Positions 6,100-14,495 of a DNA stretch of 20,576 nucleotides are shown here, piece by piece; position 1 is the stretch's first letter, and every line of letters starts with the position of its first letter. A program made the position numbers and the translations under genes. Under the pieces are notes generated by a model. That model had not been told where the DNA came from, searched no databases, and saw nothing but the letters and a program-made list of their open reading frames with translations. Origin of the DNA: a virus; IMG/VR virus record IMGVR_UViG_3300009285_000747, positions 1 through 20,576 of that record. One strand, written 5' to 3'.

Positions 6100-8237
6100 T
6101 GGCCAAAGAAAAGCAAAAAACCAGTGCTCCAGTCCAATACTACGAGGGACTGATCGCCGCCTACGAGCGCGCCTTCAAGCCATGGGAGACGCGCGCTGAA
6201 AAAGTCGTGCAGCGCTATCGTGGCGAGCAGGCCCGCGCTGCCAATGGTTCGCAGACCAAGTTCAACATCCTCTGGTCCAATGTCAATACGCTGGTGCCGT
6301 CCTGCTATTCGCGCCTGCCGCAGCCCGATGTCGGACGGCGATTTCGCGATCAAGACCCGGTGGGCCGCGTCGCCTCGCTCATTCTGGAGCGCGCGCTTAC
6401 TTTCGAGATCGAACATTATCCCGATTACCGCGCTACCATGCGCGAAGCAGTGCAGGACCGCTTCCTCCCCGGCCGCGGCGTTGCCTGGGCACGCTATGAG
6501 CCGCATTTCAAGGCGGCTGCGTCGCAGTTGCCATCCGACGGCCTGCAAGTCACCGAAGATGAAGATGCCCCCAAGGAGCAAATCGACTATGAGTGCGCTC
6601 CCGTCGATTACGTCGCCTGGCGCGACTTCGGTCACAACGTGGCCCGTACTTGGGAAGAAGTGTTCGTGGTTTGGCGGGTGGTATACATGCACGAGGAAGG
6701 CGTTGTCGAACGCTTCGGCAAAGCCATCGCCGCCAGGCTCCCCTACGATGCCACGCCCGAGGACAAGCGTAAGGAACTGACTCAGCAGGAAGTCAAAAAG
6801 CAGGCGCGCATCTACGAGATTTGGGATCTCCAGAAAAAGCGCGTGTTCTGGATGTCCCGCAGCCAACCCGAGCTGCTCGATGAACGCGACGATCCGCTGG
6901 GACTGGCCGAATTCTTTCCCTGCCCGCGTCCGCTCTATGCCACGACCACCAACGAAACCCTCATCCCGGTGCCGGACTTCGCGCTGTATCAGGATCAGGC
7001 GCGTGAACTGGACACCATCGCCGATCGCATCAACGGCCTGGTGGAAATGTTGCAAGTGAAGGGCGTATACGATGCCGCAGTGCCGGTGTTGGAACGAGTA
7101 TTTACCGAGGGTTTGAACGGCAAGCTCCTGCCGGTAAAAAATTGGGCTGCGTTTGCCGAGAAAAAAGGCTTGGCCGGAGCCATCGACGTGCTGGATTTGA
7201 AGCCGATCTACGAAGCACTCAAGGTTTGTTTCGAAGCGGCGCGCGAAATCATCAATTTCATCTACCAGATCACCGGCATTTCCGACATCGTGCGCGGTCA
7301 GACCGAAGCCTCCGAGACGCTAGGCGCGCAACAGTTGAAGGTGAACTTCGTTGGCCTGCGCCTGGGCGACATGAAGCGCGACGTGGCGCGCTTTGCGACC
7401 GATCTGTTGCAATTGAAGGCGCAAATCATGTGCCAGCATTTCACCCCGCAAACCATCATGGCCATGGCGGCGGTAGAACAACTCTCCCCTGCCGACCAGC
7501 AGCATGTTTTCGAGATGGCACCGCCCGGCAACGATCCCATGAGCGGGGCACCGTTGCCGCCGCAGCCGGTAATGGGCGAGGACGGCAAGCCACTCCCGGG
7601 CGCGGCGATGCTGCTGTTGTTGGGCGAGGCGAGAATTGCCGACCCAGAAGCGGATTCGCCCAACCCACTGCGGGCATTTCGCATCGAAGTCAACGCCGAC
7701 TCTTTGGTGCAACTCGATGACCAGGCCGAGAAGGAAGCCGCCAAGGAAATGCTCGGCGGCATCGCTAAGTTCCTGGAAACCGCCGCCGTCGTGGTTGCCG
7801 GTGCGCCGCAAATGCTGCCGGTGATGTTGGAATTGATGAAGTGGGCGCTGACCAAATACAAGGTAGGCAAGAATATCGAAGGCACTATCGATCAGGCGCT
7901 GGAACAGATGAAGCAGGCGGCAATGCAACCGCCCGCACCGGACCCCGCCGTTGCCGCCGAGCAGGCCAAAGCCGATGCTGCCAAACAGAAAGCGCAATTG
8001 GATGTCGGCGTGGCGCAGCAAAAAGCGCAGATCGAACAGCAGCATATGGCTGCCGAGCAACAGCATGACCGCGCCAAGCTCGGCATGGAAGGCCAGCAAT
8101 TGCAAATGGACGGTCAGAGAATGGCGATGGAAGGCCAGAACCAGCAGCAGCAAATGATGATGAAGAATCAGCAAATGCAGGCCCAGCACGCGCAAAAAAT
8201 GCAGATGGCGAAGATGCCGCCGAAGAGGCCGCAATGA
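6099..8237 (+). CDS. Portal protein (P22-like)
   Basis: A 712-aa protein, close to the size of the P22 portal, that forms the dodecameric DNA gate at the head vertex. The N-terminal region has the podoviral portal pattern YERAFKPWETRAEKVVQRYR, KFNILWSNVNTLVPSCYSRLP and FLPGRGVAWARYEPHF. The centre includes YQDQARELDTIADRINGLVE and the stretch INFIYQITGISDIVRGQTEA, typical of portal stem/crown helices. From about residue 595 the tail is rich in Gln, Met, Ala and Lys, with runs such as QQKAQIEQQHMAAEQQ, a long coiled coil comparable to the barrel helices of P22-type portals. The start overlaps the preceding stop by one base (TGATG), and the gene ends overlapping the next start. Confidence 0.92.
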   Translation: MAKEKQKTSAPVQYYEGLIAAYERAFKPWETRAEKVVQRYRGEQARAANGSQTKFNILWSNVNTLVPSCYSRLPQPDVGRRFRDQDPVGRVASLILERALTFEIEHYPDYRATMREAVQDRFLPGRGVAWARYEPHFKAAASQLPSDGLQVTEDEDAPKEQIDYECAPVDYVAWRDFGHNVARTWEEVFVVWRVVYMHEEGVVERFGKAIAARLPYDATPEDKRKELTQQEVKKQARIYEIWDLQKKRVFWMSRSQPELLDERDDPLGLAEFFPCPRPLYATTTNETLIPVPDFALYQDQARELDTIADRINGLVEMLQVKGVYDAAVPVLERVFTEGLNGKLLPVKNWAAFAEKKGLAGAIDVLDLKPIYEALKVCFEAAREIINFIYQITGISDIVRGQTEASETLGAQQLKVNFVGLRLGDMKRDVARFATDLLQLKAQIMCQHFTPQTIMAMAAVEQLSPADQQHVFEMAPPGNDPMSGAPLPPQPVMGEDGKPLPGAAMLLLLGEARIADPEADSPNPLRAFRIEVNADSLVQLDDQAEKEAAKEMLGGIAKFLETAAVVVAGAPQMLPVMLELMKWALTKYKVGKNIEGTIDQALEQMKQAAMQPPAPDPAVAAEQAKADAAKQKAQLDVGVAQQKAQIEQQHMAAEQQHDRAKLGMEGQQLQMDGQRMAMEGQNQQQQMMMKNQQMQAQHAQKMQMAKMPPKRPQ

Positions 8238-8602
8238 TGGCGCTCGGGCACAAAGTATTCGGCGCGGGACTGCCGGGGCTCGCGGTGGCCTCGCTCTGTA
8301 ATGACGTGGCCAGCGCCTTGACGGCAACCGGGACCAATCAAGCCACCGCCTACGCCATGACCGCAGCGGACAACGAATTCACTACGGTGGCCTCCGGTAC
8401 CGGGGCCATTCTGTACGCCGGTACGCCGGGGGACGAGCAGTGGGTCTATAACGGCGGCGCGAACCCGCTCACGGTGTACCCGGCATCGGCCTACTCGATC
8501 AATAACCTTGCCGCCAATGTCGGCATATTGGTGCCGGTGAACACCAGTTGCGGATTCAAACTGGTTTCTTCGACGCGCTATGCAGGGATGCTTTCCAGAT
8601 GA
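8234..8602 (+). CDS. 122-aa virion-module protein, paralogue A
   Basis: A 122-aa protein starting MMALGHKVFGAGLPGLAVAS; the second ATG at 8237 is an equally good start (TGATG with the portal stop). The chain is rich in small residues and predicted beta strands, with ILYAGTPGDEQWVYNGG and LTVYPASAYSINNLAA. It is paralogous to the protein at 8901-9269: aligned without gaps from residue 26 to the end, about 46 of 97 residues are identical by hand count, and both are 122 aa. No family was recognised. Location between portal and scaffold suggests a head decoration or minor capsid protein. Its stop overlaps the next start (ATGA). Confidence 0.75.
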   Translation: MMALGHKVFGAGLPGLAVASLCNDVASALTATGTNQATAYAMTAADNEFTTVASGTGAILYAGTPGDEQWVYNGGANPLTVYPASAYSINNLAANVGILVPVNTSCGFKLVSSTRYAGMLSR

Positions 8603-8910
8603 AACATCGCTACGTGCAAATCGACGGTGAATTGGTCGAAGTCCCGCGTGACTGGATGCCGGAGCCGCGCGCCGATCACCACATCATGGATGACATTAAG
8701 CCATACCGATCCATGATCGACGGCAGCGAAATCACTTCCCGTTCCAAACACCGCGAACACTTGCGAGCGCACGGTATGATCGAAGTCGGCAACGATTCGA
8801 GCCTGCACAAACCTCGTCAACCCATTGCCTCACCGCCAGGGTTGAAGGAGAAAGTCATCCAGGCGGTGAACGCAGTGGAAGAAAGGAAAAGGAGATCGAA
8901 ATGCCATTAG
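8599..8910 (+). CDS. Conserved phage protein (DIKPYRSMIDG...SRSKHREHLRAHG motif)
   Basis: A 103-aa protein starting MKHRYVQIDGELVEVPRDW. The central motif DIKPYRSMIDGSEITSRS, then KHREHLRAHGMIEVGND, is a recurring conserved module in podophage and siphophage structural operons, usually near portal, scaffold and capsid genes. I know of no established function. The C-terminus is basic and helical (LKEKVIQAVNAVEERKRRS). The ATG at 8599 overlaps the upstream stop, and the gene overlaps the next start by 10 bases; an in-frame ATG at 8548 lies inside the previous gene and is unlikely. It separates the two 122-aa paralogues and probably belongs to head assembly. Confidence 0.75.
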   Translation: MKHRYVQIDGELVEVPRDWMPEPRADHHIMDDIKPYRSMIDGSEITSRSKHREHLRAHGMIEVGNDSSLHKPRQPIASPPGLKEKVIQAVNAVEERKRRSKCH

Positions 8911-9269
8911 CCAGAAACGTGATGCGAGCCGGAGTGTCGGCCGGTGCTGCGCGCGCTATCAACGGCAACGAAGTTGCCGCAGCCGTAACCGCCGCCGGGA
9001 CCACCCAGGGCACCGCCACCGCTCTTACGGCGGACCTGAACGATGTCACCACCGGTACCACCGGACAGGGCGTGATCCTGTATTCCGGCGTGCCCGGAGA
9101 TTCGCAGATCGTCTATAACGGCACCACCGCAGATCTGCGCGTGTACCCGCATTCCGGGGGCAACATCAACCAGCTCGCGGCCGATGCCGGATTCGTGCTG
9201 GCGCGAGCTACGGCGGCGAAGTGCTATCTCATCAATTCCACGCAGTGGATCGCATTCCTGTCGGCCTGA
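8901..9269 (+). CDS. 122-aa virion-module protein, paralogue B
   Basis: A 122-aa protein starting MPLARNVMRAGVSAGAARA, preceded by a good Shine-Dalgarno (AAGGAG, around 8889-8894). It shares with paralogue A the segments GxILYxGxPGDxQxVYNG, LxVYPxS and INxLAAxxG, with about 47% identity over an ungapped 97-residue alignment counted by eye. The composition, with Thr/Ala/Val strands and turns, suggests a compact beta fold. It precedes the scaffold-like gene. A head-decoration or minor capsid role is plausible but not shown. Confidence 0.75.
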   Translation: MPLARNVMRAGVSAGAARAINGNEVAAAVTAAGTTQGTATALTADLNDVTTGTTGQGVILYSGVPGDSQIVYNGTTADLRVYPHSGGNINQLAADAGFVLARATAAKCYLINSTQWIAFLSA

Positions 9270-9281
9270 TCTGGAGATCCC

Positions 9282-10385
9282 ATGAGCATCCGTGAAGCAG
9301 TCGAAGCGGCGGTCAACACCGTCGAGGAAAAACAAAGCGCAACGCCGGCACCGGCAGCGCCGAGTCCCGCTGTTTCCGCCCCCGAGACGCCGGTTAAGAC
9401 CGATGCCGAGGAAACCGAGGCGCAGAAGCTCGGACGCACCGCAGGTCGGCCACGCGATGAGCACGGTCGATTGCTCCCCGGAAAACCGGACAAACCGGCT
9501 GCGTCAGCCGCACCAGTTGCGGCGCCAGTGCTGGCGCAGGAGCCAAGGTCTGGCGTTGCACGGCCCTCGTCGTGGAAAAAAGACCATTGGGAAGCATTCG
9601 ACAAGATCGCCGCAGAAAATCCGGCACTCGCCGAATACTTGAATCAGCGCGAAAGCGAATTCGCCAAGGGCGTATCGACCTACAAGCAGGAATACGAGAA
9701 CGTCAGACCGCTCGCCGATGCCATGCAGCCGTTGCTGCCGATTCTCCAGCAGTACGGCATTCAGCCTGCCCAATGGATCAACCAGATGGGTCAGGCGCAC
9801 CACTCGCTTCTGTTCGGCACCCCGCAACAGAAGCTGCAGATGTTTGCCAAACTCGCGCAGGATTACCAAGTGCCTCTCCAGGCACTGTACGATCCGCAAA
9901 TGCAGCAGCAATTCCTGATGCAGCAGAGCCTGCAACCGGCACCACAGGTACAACAACCTGATGTGCGCGCCGCGGTGCAGGAGCAATTGAGCGAAGTGTT
10001 CGCCAAGCAAGACCTGGAACGCTTCCAGACGGAGAAGGATGTGAGCGGTTCCCCGCTCTATCCGCATTACGATGAAGTCAGGAACACCATGGCACAACTC
10101 CTTGAAGCCGGTGTCGCCCAAGACCTCAAAAGCGCCTATGAAACCGCGTTGATCGCCCCGCAACACAGACATCTTTGGGAAGCCGAGCAGCAGGCCAAGC
10201 AGGCCGCCGCTCAGAAAGCGGCCCAGGAAGCGCAGGCGAAGGCAACCGCAAAGGCGAAGGCAACCGCAGTCTCTACCCGGACTTCCACTCCGGCCGGAGA
10301 AGCAACTGCGACGAAGCCCAAAGGTATCCGCGCCAACGTCGAGGCGGCATTCGATGCCGTCACTTCGCAGGGCGGAAGGGTTTAA
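9282..10385 (+). CDS. Probable scaffolding protein
   Basis: A 367-aa, highly charged, helix-rich protein located directly before the major capsid gene, the standard place for a scaffold. The first 100 residues are low-complexity Pro/Ala/Glu. The middle holds helices such as ESEFAKGVSTYKQEYENVRP and the Gln-rich FLMQQSLQPAPQVQQP. The C-terminus has a long Ala/Lys/Gln helix (EAEQQAKQAAAQKAAQEAQA) and a basic end near GIRANVEAAFDAV. Scaffolds of P22-type phages are similar elongated helical proteins with basic C-termini that bind coat protein and leave the prohead. A short Shine-Dalgarno (GGAG, about 9271-9275) precedes the ATG. Identification rests on position and composition rather than a sequence signature. 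Confidence 0.7.
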   Translation: MSIREAVEAAVNTVEEKQSATPAPAAPSPAVSAPETPVKTDAEETEAQKLGRTAGRPRDEHGRLLPGKPDKPAASAAPVAAPVLAQEPRSGVARPSSWKKDHWEAFDKIAAENPALAEYLNQRESEFAKGVSTYKQEYENVRPLADAMQPLLPILQQYGIQPAQWINQMGQAHHSLLFGTPQQKLQMFAKLAQDYQVPLQALYDPQMQQQFLMQQSLQPAPQVQQPDVRAAVQEQLSEVFAKQDLERFQTEKDVSGSPLYPHYDEVRNTMAQLLEAGVAQDLKSAYETALIAPQHRHLWEAEQQAKQAAAQKAAQEAQAKATAKAKATAVSTRTSTPAGEATATKPKGIRANVEAAFDAVTSQGGRV

Positions 10386-10407
10386 TCGAACCAAATAGGA
10401 GGCAACC

Positions 10408-11445
10408 GTGCCTACTTACGCAAATTCCGACATCTCGGACATGATCGCTACTACGATTCAATCCCGTAGCGAGGATCTGGCCGACAACTTCACCAATAAC
10501 AACGCCTTTCTTCGCACTCTGAAGAAGCGCGGCAATATCAGGACTGTGAGCGGCGGCAACGTCATCCTGGAGGAAATCGCCTACACCGACGCCTCCTCGA
10601 TCAACGTCAACAGCTACAGCGGCTATGAAGTGCTGAATATCGCGCCGAACAGCCCGATCAGTGCAGCGAGCTTCAACCTCACGCAGTACGCCGGCGCGGT
10701 ATCCATGTCCGGGCTGGAATCTCTCCAGAACTCCGGCCGCGAGCAACTGATCGATTTGATGACTGGTCGCGTTCAGGTAACAGAGGGTCAACTGCAAAAC
10801 CGCATGGATAACGACCTGTACTTGGACGGCACCGGAAACTCCGCGAAAAACGTCACCGGCCTTGCCGCAGCCATACCGGACGATCCGACCACCGGAACTT
10901 ACGGCGGCATCAGCCGCGCGACATGGACGTTCTGGCGTTCGCAACTGTACGACGCATCCTCAGACGGGGGCGCGGCGACTTCAGCGGCGAATATCCAGCA
11001 GTACATGACTACGCTCGGTCTGGAATGCGTGCGCGGCTCGAACAAACCCGATCTGTGGGTGCTGGATTCCAACTTCTACGGGTTCTACGTCAACTCGCTG
11101 CAAGCCATTCAGCGCATTACCAGCGCCGATGGCAGCGCCGGGGCTGGCGCCGGATTCGGGCCTGACCTCATGTTCTATGGCGGCGGCTTCCCGGCCAAGG
11201 TCATTCTCGGGGGAGGCATTTCAGGAGCGATCAGTTCGACCGATACGGCAGGCGGCGCAACCGCGAATCACGCCTGGTGCATCAACACGGACTTTTTCTT
11301 CTACCGTCCGCACAAGGACCGCAATTTCGTTCCCATCGGTGGAGAGCGCCAAAGCGTCAACCAAGACGCCATCGTGAAACTCATCGGGTGGGCTGGCAAC
11401 GTAACTTCCAGCGGGCCGCAGTTCTGCGGCGTGCTGATCGCATAG
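10408..11445 (+). CDS. Major capsid protein
   Basis: A 345-aa protein with GTG start at 10408 and a strong ribosome binding site (TAGGAGG, 10397-10403). It begins MPTYANSDISDMIATTIQS and has features of HK97-fold coat proteins in this phage group: an early helical arm (FLRTLKKRG), NVILEEIAYTD, a long spine-like helix region around REQLIDLMTGRVQVTEGQL, NRMDNDLYLDGTGN, and a C-terminal section with NTDFFFYRPHKDRNFVPIGG and NQDAIVKLIGWAGN. Position after the scaffold and the strong translation signal fit the most abundant virion protein. Several hundred copies would form the icosahedral shell. Confidence 0.88.
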   Translation: MPTYANSDISDMIATTIQSRSEDLADNFTNNNAFLRTLKKRGNIRTVSGGNVILEEIAYTDASSINVNSYSGYEVLNIAPNSPISAASFNLTQYAGAVSMSGLESLQNSGREQLIDLMTGRVQVTEGQLQNRMDNDLYLDGTGNSAKNVTGLAAAIPDDPTTGTYGGISRATWTFWRSQLYDASSDGGAATSAANIQQYMTTLGLECVRGSNKPDLWVLDSNFYGFYVNSLQAIQRITSADGSAGAGAGFGPDLMFYGGGFPAKVILGGGISGAISSTDTAGGATANHAWCINTDFFFYRPHKDRNFVPIGGERQSVNQDAIVKLIGWAGNVTSSGPQFCGVLIA

Positions 11446-11455
11446 GAGCACCATC

Positions 11456-11947
11456 ATGCCTAACCTTTCCACTTCAAGCCTTTTGGGCGCGGCTTTCGAC
11501 AGTCCCGGCAGTACCGTCGATTTTGCGCTGCTCACCAAGGCAAACGGCAACAACGACAGCGAATGGGTGTACGTCAAGGTAAGCGGGACGTGCCTGACCG
11601 GAACATTGGTCGCCATTCTGAACGCCGGCACGGCGCTCGCCTGCACCACGGCGTACCTGGTCACTGCGGCCAGCGTCGGCACCGAATTGGCTTGGTGCCA
11701 GACGTTGATTTCCGATCAGCAGTGCGGCTGGGTCGCAAGACGCGGCAATAACATGTACGTCGGCTGCTCGGGAACCTGCGCCATGGATACGCAGTTGTAC
11801 CTCGCCGGCAGTGCAGGGTATCTGACCACCACGGCCGGGAGCGCCACCATGGCCGGGATCGTGCTGCTTGCTTCGGCGAGCACTGCGAGCCTGGTTGTGA
11901 CAACGGCCCTGCTTACCTACCCGCGCGCCGTGGCGCAATTGAGCTGA
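11456..11947 (+). CDS. Probable head decoration or capsid-associated protein
   Basis: A 163-aa protein starting MPNLSTSSLLGAAFDSPGST just after the capsid gene, with a short purine-rich ribosome site (TAGGAGC). The sequence is beta-rich, Thr/Ala/Gly-heavy and unusually rich in cysteine (for example GTCLTG, ACTTAYL, WCQTL, QQCGWV, VGCSGTCAMD). The section WVARRGNNMYVGCSGTC and LYLAGSAGYLTTT resembles small trimeric capsid cement proteins in style, but I cannot name a family. Its stop overlaps the next start (TGATG). Context favours a capsid-stabilising role; the cysteines could form disulphides in mature virions. Confidence 0.6.
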   Translation: MPNLSTSSLLGAAFDSPGSTVDFALLTKANGNNDSEWVYVKVSGTCLTGTLVAILNAGTALACTTAYLVTAASVGTELAWCQTLISDQQCGWVARRGNNMYVGCSGTCAMDTQLYLAGSAGYLTTTAGSATMAGIVLLASASTASLVVTTALLTYPRAVAQLS

Positions 11948-12855
11948 TGACGCAGCTCGCAGCCGCAGCCCAAGGGGCAGCATTTCCTGTTCTCACGCAG
12001 GACGGGGAAGAAGTCCCTTGGGTCGGGCTGAAACTCGAAACCGGCTTGGCCAATTCCACCGAGCAAATCGATGGCAACATCGAGGCGACGCTGGCGCGCG
12101 GCTATGTCGGTTACGAGACACTGCTTGGTCAAGAGAACGGAACGGTCTCTATTGTCGGGTCCGGCCCTTCTCTAAAAGAGAACTGGCAAAGCATCAAGGA
12201 TGTAGGCGGTGACATCATCGCTTGCAATGCGGCGCTGCAGTTCCTTTTGGACAAGGGCGTGGTACCAAAATACGCCATGTTTTTCGACGCTGATGTGCTG
12301 GCGCAGGAATTCGCCATACCGCATCCCGATGTCATCTACCTGGTTGCTTCCCGTTGCCATCCTTTTGTGTTTACCCTTCTGGAAAAATGCAAAGTCATCG
12401 TCTGGCATGCCGCTGGCGATTTGAATACCAAGGCAATTCTGGAAAAACACGGTCTCATGGAAGCGATGGTGGGAGGCGGTTCTGCTGCCGTCACGCGCAC
12501 CATGGTGCTCGCGCCGCCGATGGGTTATCGAGACCTGCATTTGTGGGGAGCGGATAGTTCTTTTGCCGATGGTGCAACGCATATCCGCAAGAGCACTACG
12601 GAGGAGCGCACCATCGAAATCATGGCCTGGGGACGAGCGTTTTTTACCTCTCCCTGGATGGCGCAGCAAGCCGAGGACTTCAAGATTCTTGCGCCGCAGT
12701 TGCGCGACCTCGGTATTCGTATCGCGGTGCATGGCGATGGCTTGATCCCCCATCTGGCGCGGCGCATGGGATTGAATGTCGATGGTCAATCGTACTGGTG
12801 GCAATTGTGGCGCGATGCCATCGTCAAGGCCAGAATCCTCTGGTCGCAACTATAG
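11947..12855 (+). CDS. DUF115/MptE-Maf-like protein, probable glycosyl- or pyrophosphoryl-transferase
   Basis: A 302-aa protein. After a divergent N-terminus it carries VSIVGSGPSLKENW (GSGPS, 71-75), then DIIACNAALQFLLDKGVVP, YAMFFDAD (around 110-116) and later YLVASRCHP, GGGSAAVTRTM and DLHLWGADSSFADG. This is the core pattern of DUF115, a family that includes archaeal 6-hydroxymethylpterin pyrophosphokinase MptE and bacterial Maf proteins that transfer nonulosonic acids onto flagellin. No pterin pathway is present here, so a sugar-transfer role is more attractive, but that is inference. The gene is coupled to the capsid-associated gene upstream (TGATG) and followed by a strong ribosome site for the next structural gene. 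It may modify a virion protein or a host surface structure. Confidence 0.75.
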   Translation: MTQLAAAAQGAAFPVLTQDGEEVPWVGLKLETGLANSTEQIDGNIEATLARGYVGYETLLGQENGTVSIVGSGPSLKENWQSIKDVGGDIIACNAALQFLLDKGVVPKYAMFFDADVLAQEFAIPHPDVIYLVASRCHPFVFTLLEKCKVIVWHAAGDLNTKAILEKHGLMEAMVGGGSAAVTRTMVLAPPMGYRDLHLWGADSSFADGATHIRKSTTEERTIEIMAWGRAFFTSPWMAQQAEDFKILAPQLRDLGIRIAVHGDGLIPHLARRMGLNVDGQSYWWQLWRDAIVKARILWSQL

Positions 12856-12867
12856 GAGAGCATTCAC

Positions 12868-13587
12868 ATGCTTGCTTCAGACGTAGCTAACAGGCAATTC
12901 TCGGGGGCAGCGGACCCGGATGCGGTGATGATCGCGCGTTTCTATGTACGCGCTGTTCAGAACCGCTTCAAGAGCAAGGCAGAAGGCAGACCGGTGTTCG
13001 AGAACAAGATTTACTGCGACTATTACCCTGCCGGCAACAACCTGCTGCGCATGGACATACCGGCCCGAGACGAACACAAGGCGCGCTTCGCGAGGCAGTG
13101 GGCTTTTTTCCAGAATAACCAATCCGCCGATGCCGGGGCATTCGGGACGCCGCTTTCGGCGTGGCCTCTGTTGACTCCCGCCGACGTGGAAAATCTGAAA
13201 GCGGCCAAGTTCCTGACGATCGACAATATCGCCGCGGCGTCGGATCAGCAATTGCAGTCTCTGGGGATGGGTGCTGCGGGCATGAGTCCCGACGTATTGC
13301 GGGCGCGGGCGCAAGCCTTTCTGCAAGTGGCCAAGGACACGTCTTTGCCGCAGCATCAAGCCGAACAGATCGAGGCGCTGAAAAAGGCGCAGGACGAAAC
13401 CAACGCCAAGCACGCAGCCGAGATGGCCGAGCTTCGCGCCATGCTGACCAAGCAGCCGCAAAAGACCAAGGGGAAAAAAGGCGCGAAGAAAAAGGACAAA
13501 TCTGAACGCACGCCGGAACAGGTTCAAGCGGCCAAGGACCGCATGGCCAAGGCGCGGGCTGCCATCAAGAACAAGGCGCATGCCTGA
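12868..13587 (+). CDS. Conserved structural-module protein with HhH-like segment and lysine-rich tail
   Basis: A 239-aa protein with a good ribosome site (TAGGAGAG before the ATG at 12868). The first half (VMIARFYVRAVQNRFKSK, YCDYYPAGNNLLRMDIPARD, ARFARQWAFFQNN) resembles a family of uncharacterised proteins often found between capsid and adaptor genes in podophages. Residues about 105-150 read like a helix-hairpin-helix segment (DVENLKAAKFLTIDNIAAAS, QQLQSLGMG). The C-terminal third is a charged helix ending in strongly basic Lys runs (KTKGKKGAKKKDK), suggesting nucleic-acid or acidic-partner contact. Its stop overlaps the next start (TGATG). Function is not established. Confidence 0.65.
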   Translation: MLASDVANRQFSGAADPDAVMIARFYVRAVQNRFKSKAEGRPVFENKIYCDYYPAGNNLLRMDIPARDEHKARFARQWAFFQNNQSADAGAFGTPLSAWPLLTPADVENLKAAKFLTIDNIAAASDQQLQSLGMGAAGMSPDVLRARAQAFLQVAKDTSLPQHQAEQIEALKKAQDETNAKHAAEMAELRAMLTKQPQKTKGKKGAKKKDKSERTPEQVQAAKDRMAKARAAIKNKAHA

Positions 13588-14495
13588 TGGCCAATTCCAC
13601 GATGCTGCAACTGGTGGACCGCGTGGCGAATGAGATGTCGCTGTCCGCGCCGACATCGGTCATCGGCAATTCCAACTTGGTAGTGGTGCAACTGCTGGCG
13701 CTGATGAATGCCGTCGGCTATGAGTTGCAGCGCGAGCACGACTGGCAGGCGATCACCAAGGAATACCGTACCAACTTGGTGACGTACAGTTACACCGGCG
13801 ATACAACTGCAGACAGCACGTCGGTTACGAATATGTCCTCGATCACAGGACTGTCGGCGCGCTTCATGGTTACGGGAACGGGAATTGAGAGCGATACCTA
13901 CGTGTCGAGCGCCTCCGGGACTACCGTCGTGCTATCGCAGCCGGCGAGCGCGACTGGTACAACGATCACATTGACGTTTTCGCAGACTCAATACACGCTG
14001 CCCTCGGATTGGGACCGTCCGGTGGATTACACCGATTGGGACAAGGCGAAGCACTGGCGCATGCTTGGGCCAGTAACGGCGCAGCAATGGCAGTTGTTGA
14101 AATCCGGCTTCATTGCAAGCGGCCCGCGCCTGCGCTACCGGCTGCTTGGCGGCTATTTCCAGATCTGGCCGCCATCGGGAATTGACGATTATTTCGGCTT
14201 CGAATACATCAGCTCTCAATGGGTGCTCGCCACGGCGGACACCATCACTCCGACCAAGACGAGTTTCACCGTCGATACCGATACTTGCGTCTTTCCCGAT
14301 ACGCTCATGGTGCTCGGGGTGAAATCCAAGTATATGCTGGCCAAGGGCTGGGCCGACCCTTACGGGACTTTGTACGAGCAGCACAAGGGTATCGCTTGGG
14401 CAAGTGAGGCCGGCGCAGCGACGCTTTCCATGGCCCCGCGCCCGGCGGATGTGCTCATTGGCTGGGGCAACATACCTGATAGTGGATTCGGCTGA
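13587..14495 (+). CDS. Head-tail adaptor / tail tubular protein A-like
   Basis: A 302-aa protein. The N-terminal helices TMLQLVDRVANEMSLSAP and LVVVQLLALMNAVGYELQRE, then HDWQAITKEY, match the pattern of podophage adaptor proteins (T7 gp11/P22 gp4 class) that sit under the portal. A beta insertion follows (about 70-130) with TYVSSASGTTVVLSQPAS, then LPSDWDRPVDYTDWDKAKHW and YFQIWPPSG, typical of the receptor-like beta part. It is coupled at both ends by TGATG overlaps, with the sugar amidotransferase immediately downstream. Twelve copies would link the portal to the nozzle. Confidence 0.82.
   Translation: MANSTMLQLVDRVANEMSLSAPTSVIGNSNLVVVQLLALMNAVGYELQREHDWQAITKEYRTNLVTYSYTGDTTADSTSVTNMSSITGLSARFMVTGTGIESDTYVSSASGTTVVLSQPASATGTTITLTFSQTQYTLPSDWDRPVDYTDWDKAKHWRMLGPVTAQQWQLLKSGFIASGPRLRYRLLGGYFQIWPPSGIDDYFGFEYISSQWVLATADTITPTKTSFTVDTDTCVFPDTLMVLGVKSKYMLAKGWADPYGTLYEQHKGIAWASEAGAATLSMAPRPADVLIGWGNIPDSGFG

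Noticed and set aside
7320-8327. Long minus-strand open frames opposite portal and scaffold genes
   Set aside because: They are antisense shadows of GC-rich coding sequence, with Arg/Leu/His-rich translations and no recognisable family.
11947-12855. Pterin pyrophosphokinase in a folate or methanopterin pathway
   Set aside because: No pterin pathway genes are nearby and the context is virion assembly, so the MptE name is used only for fold family.
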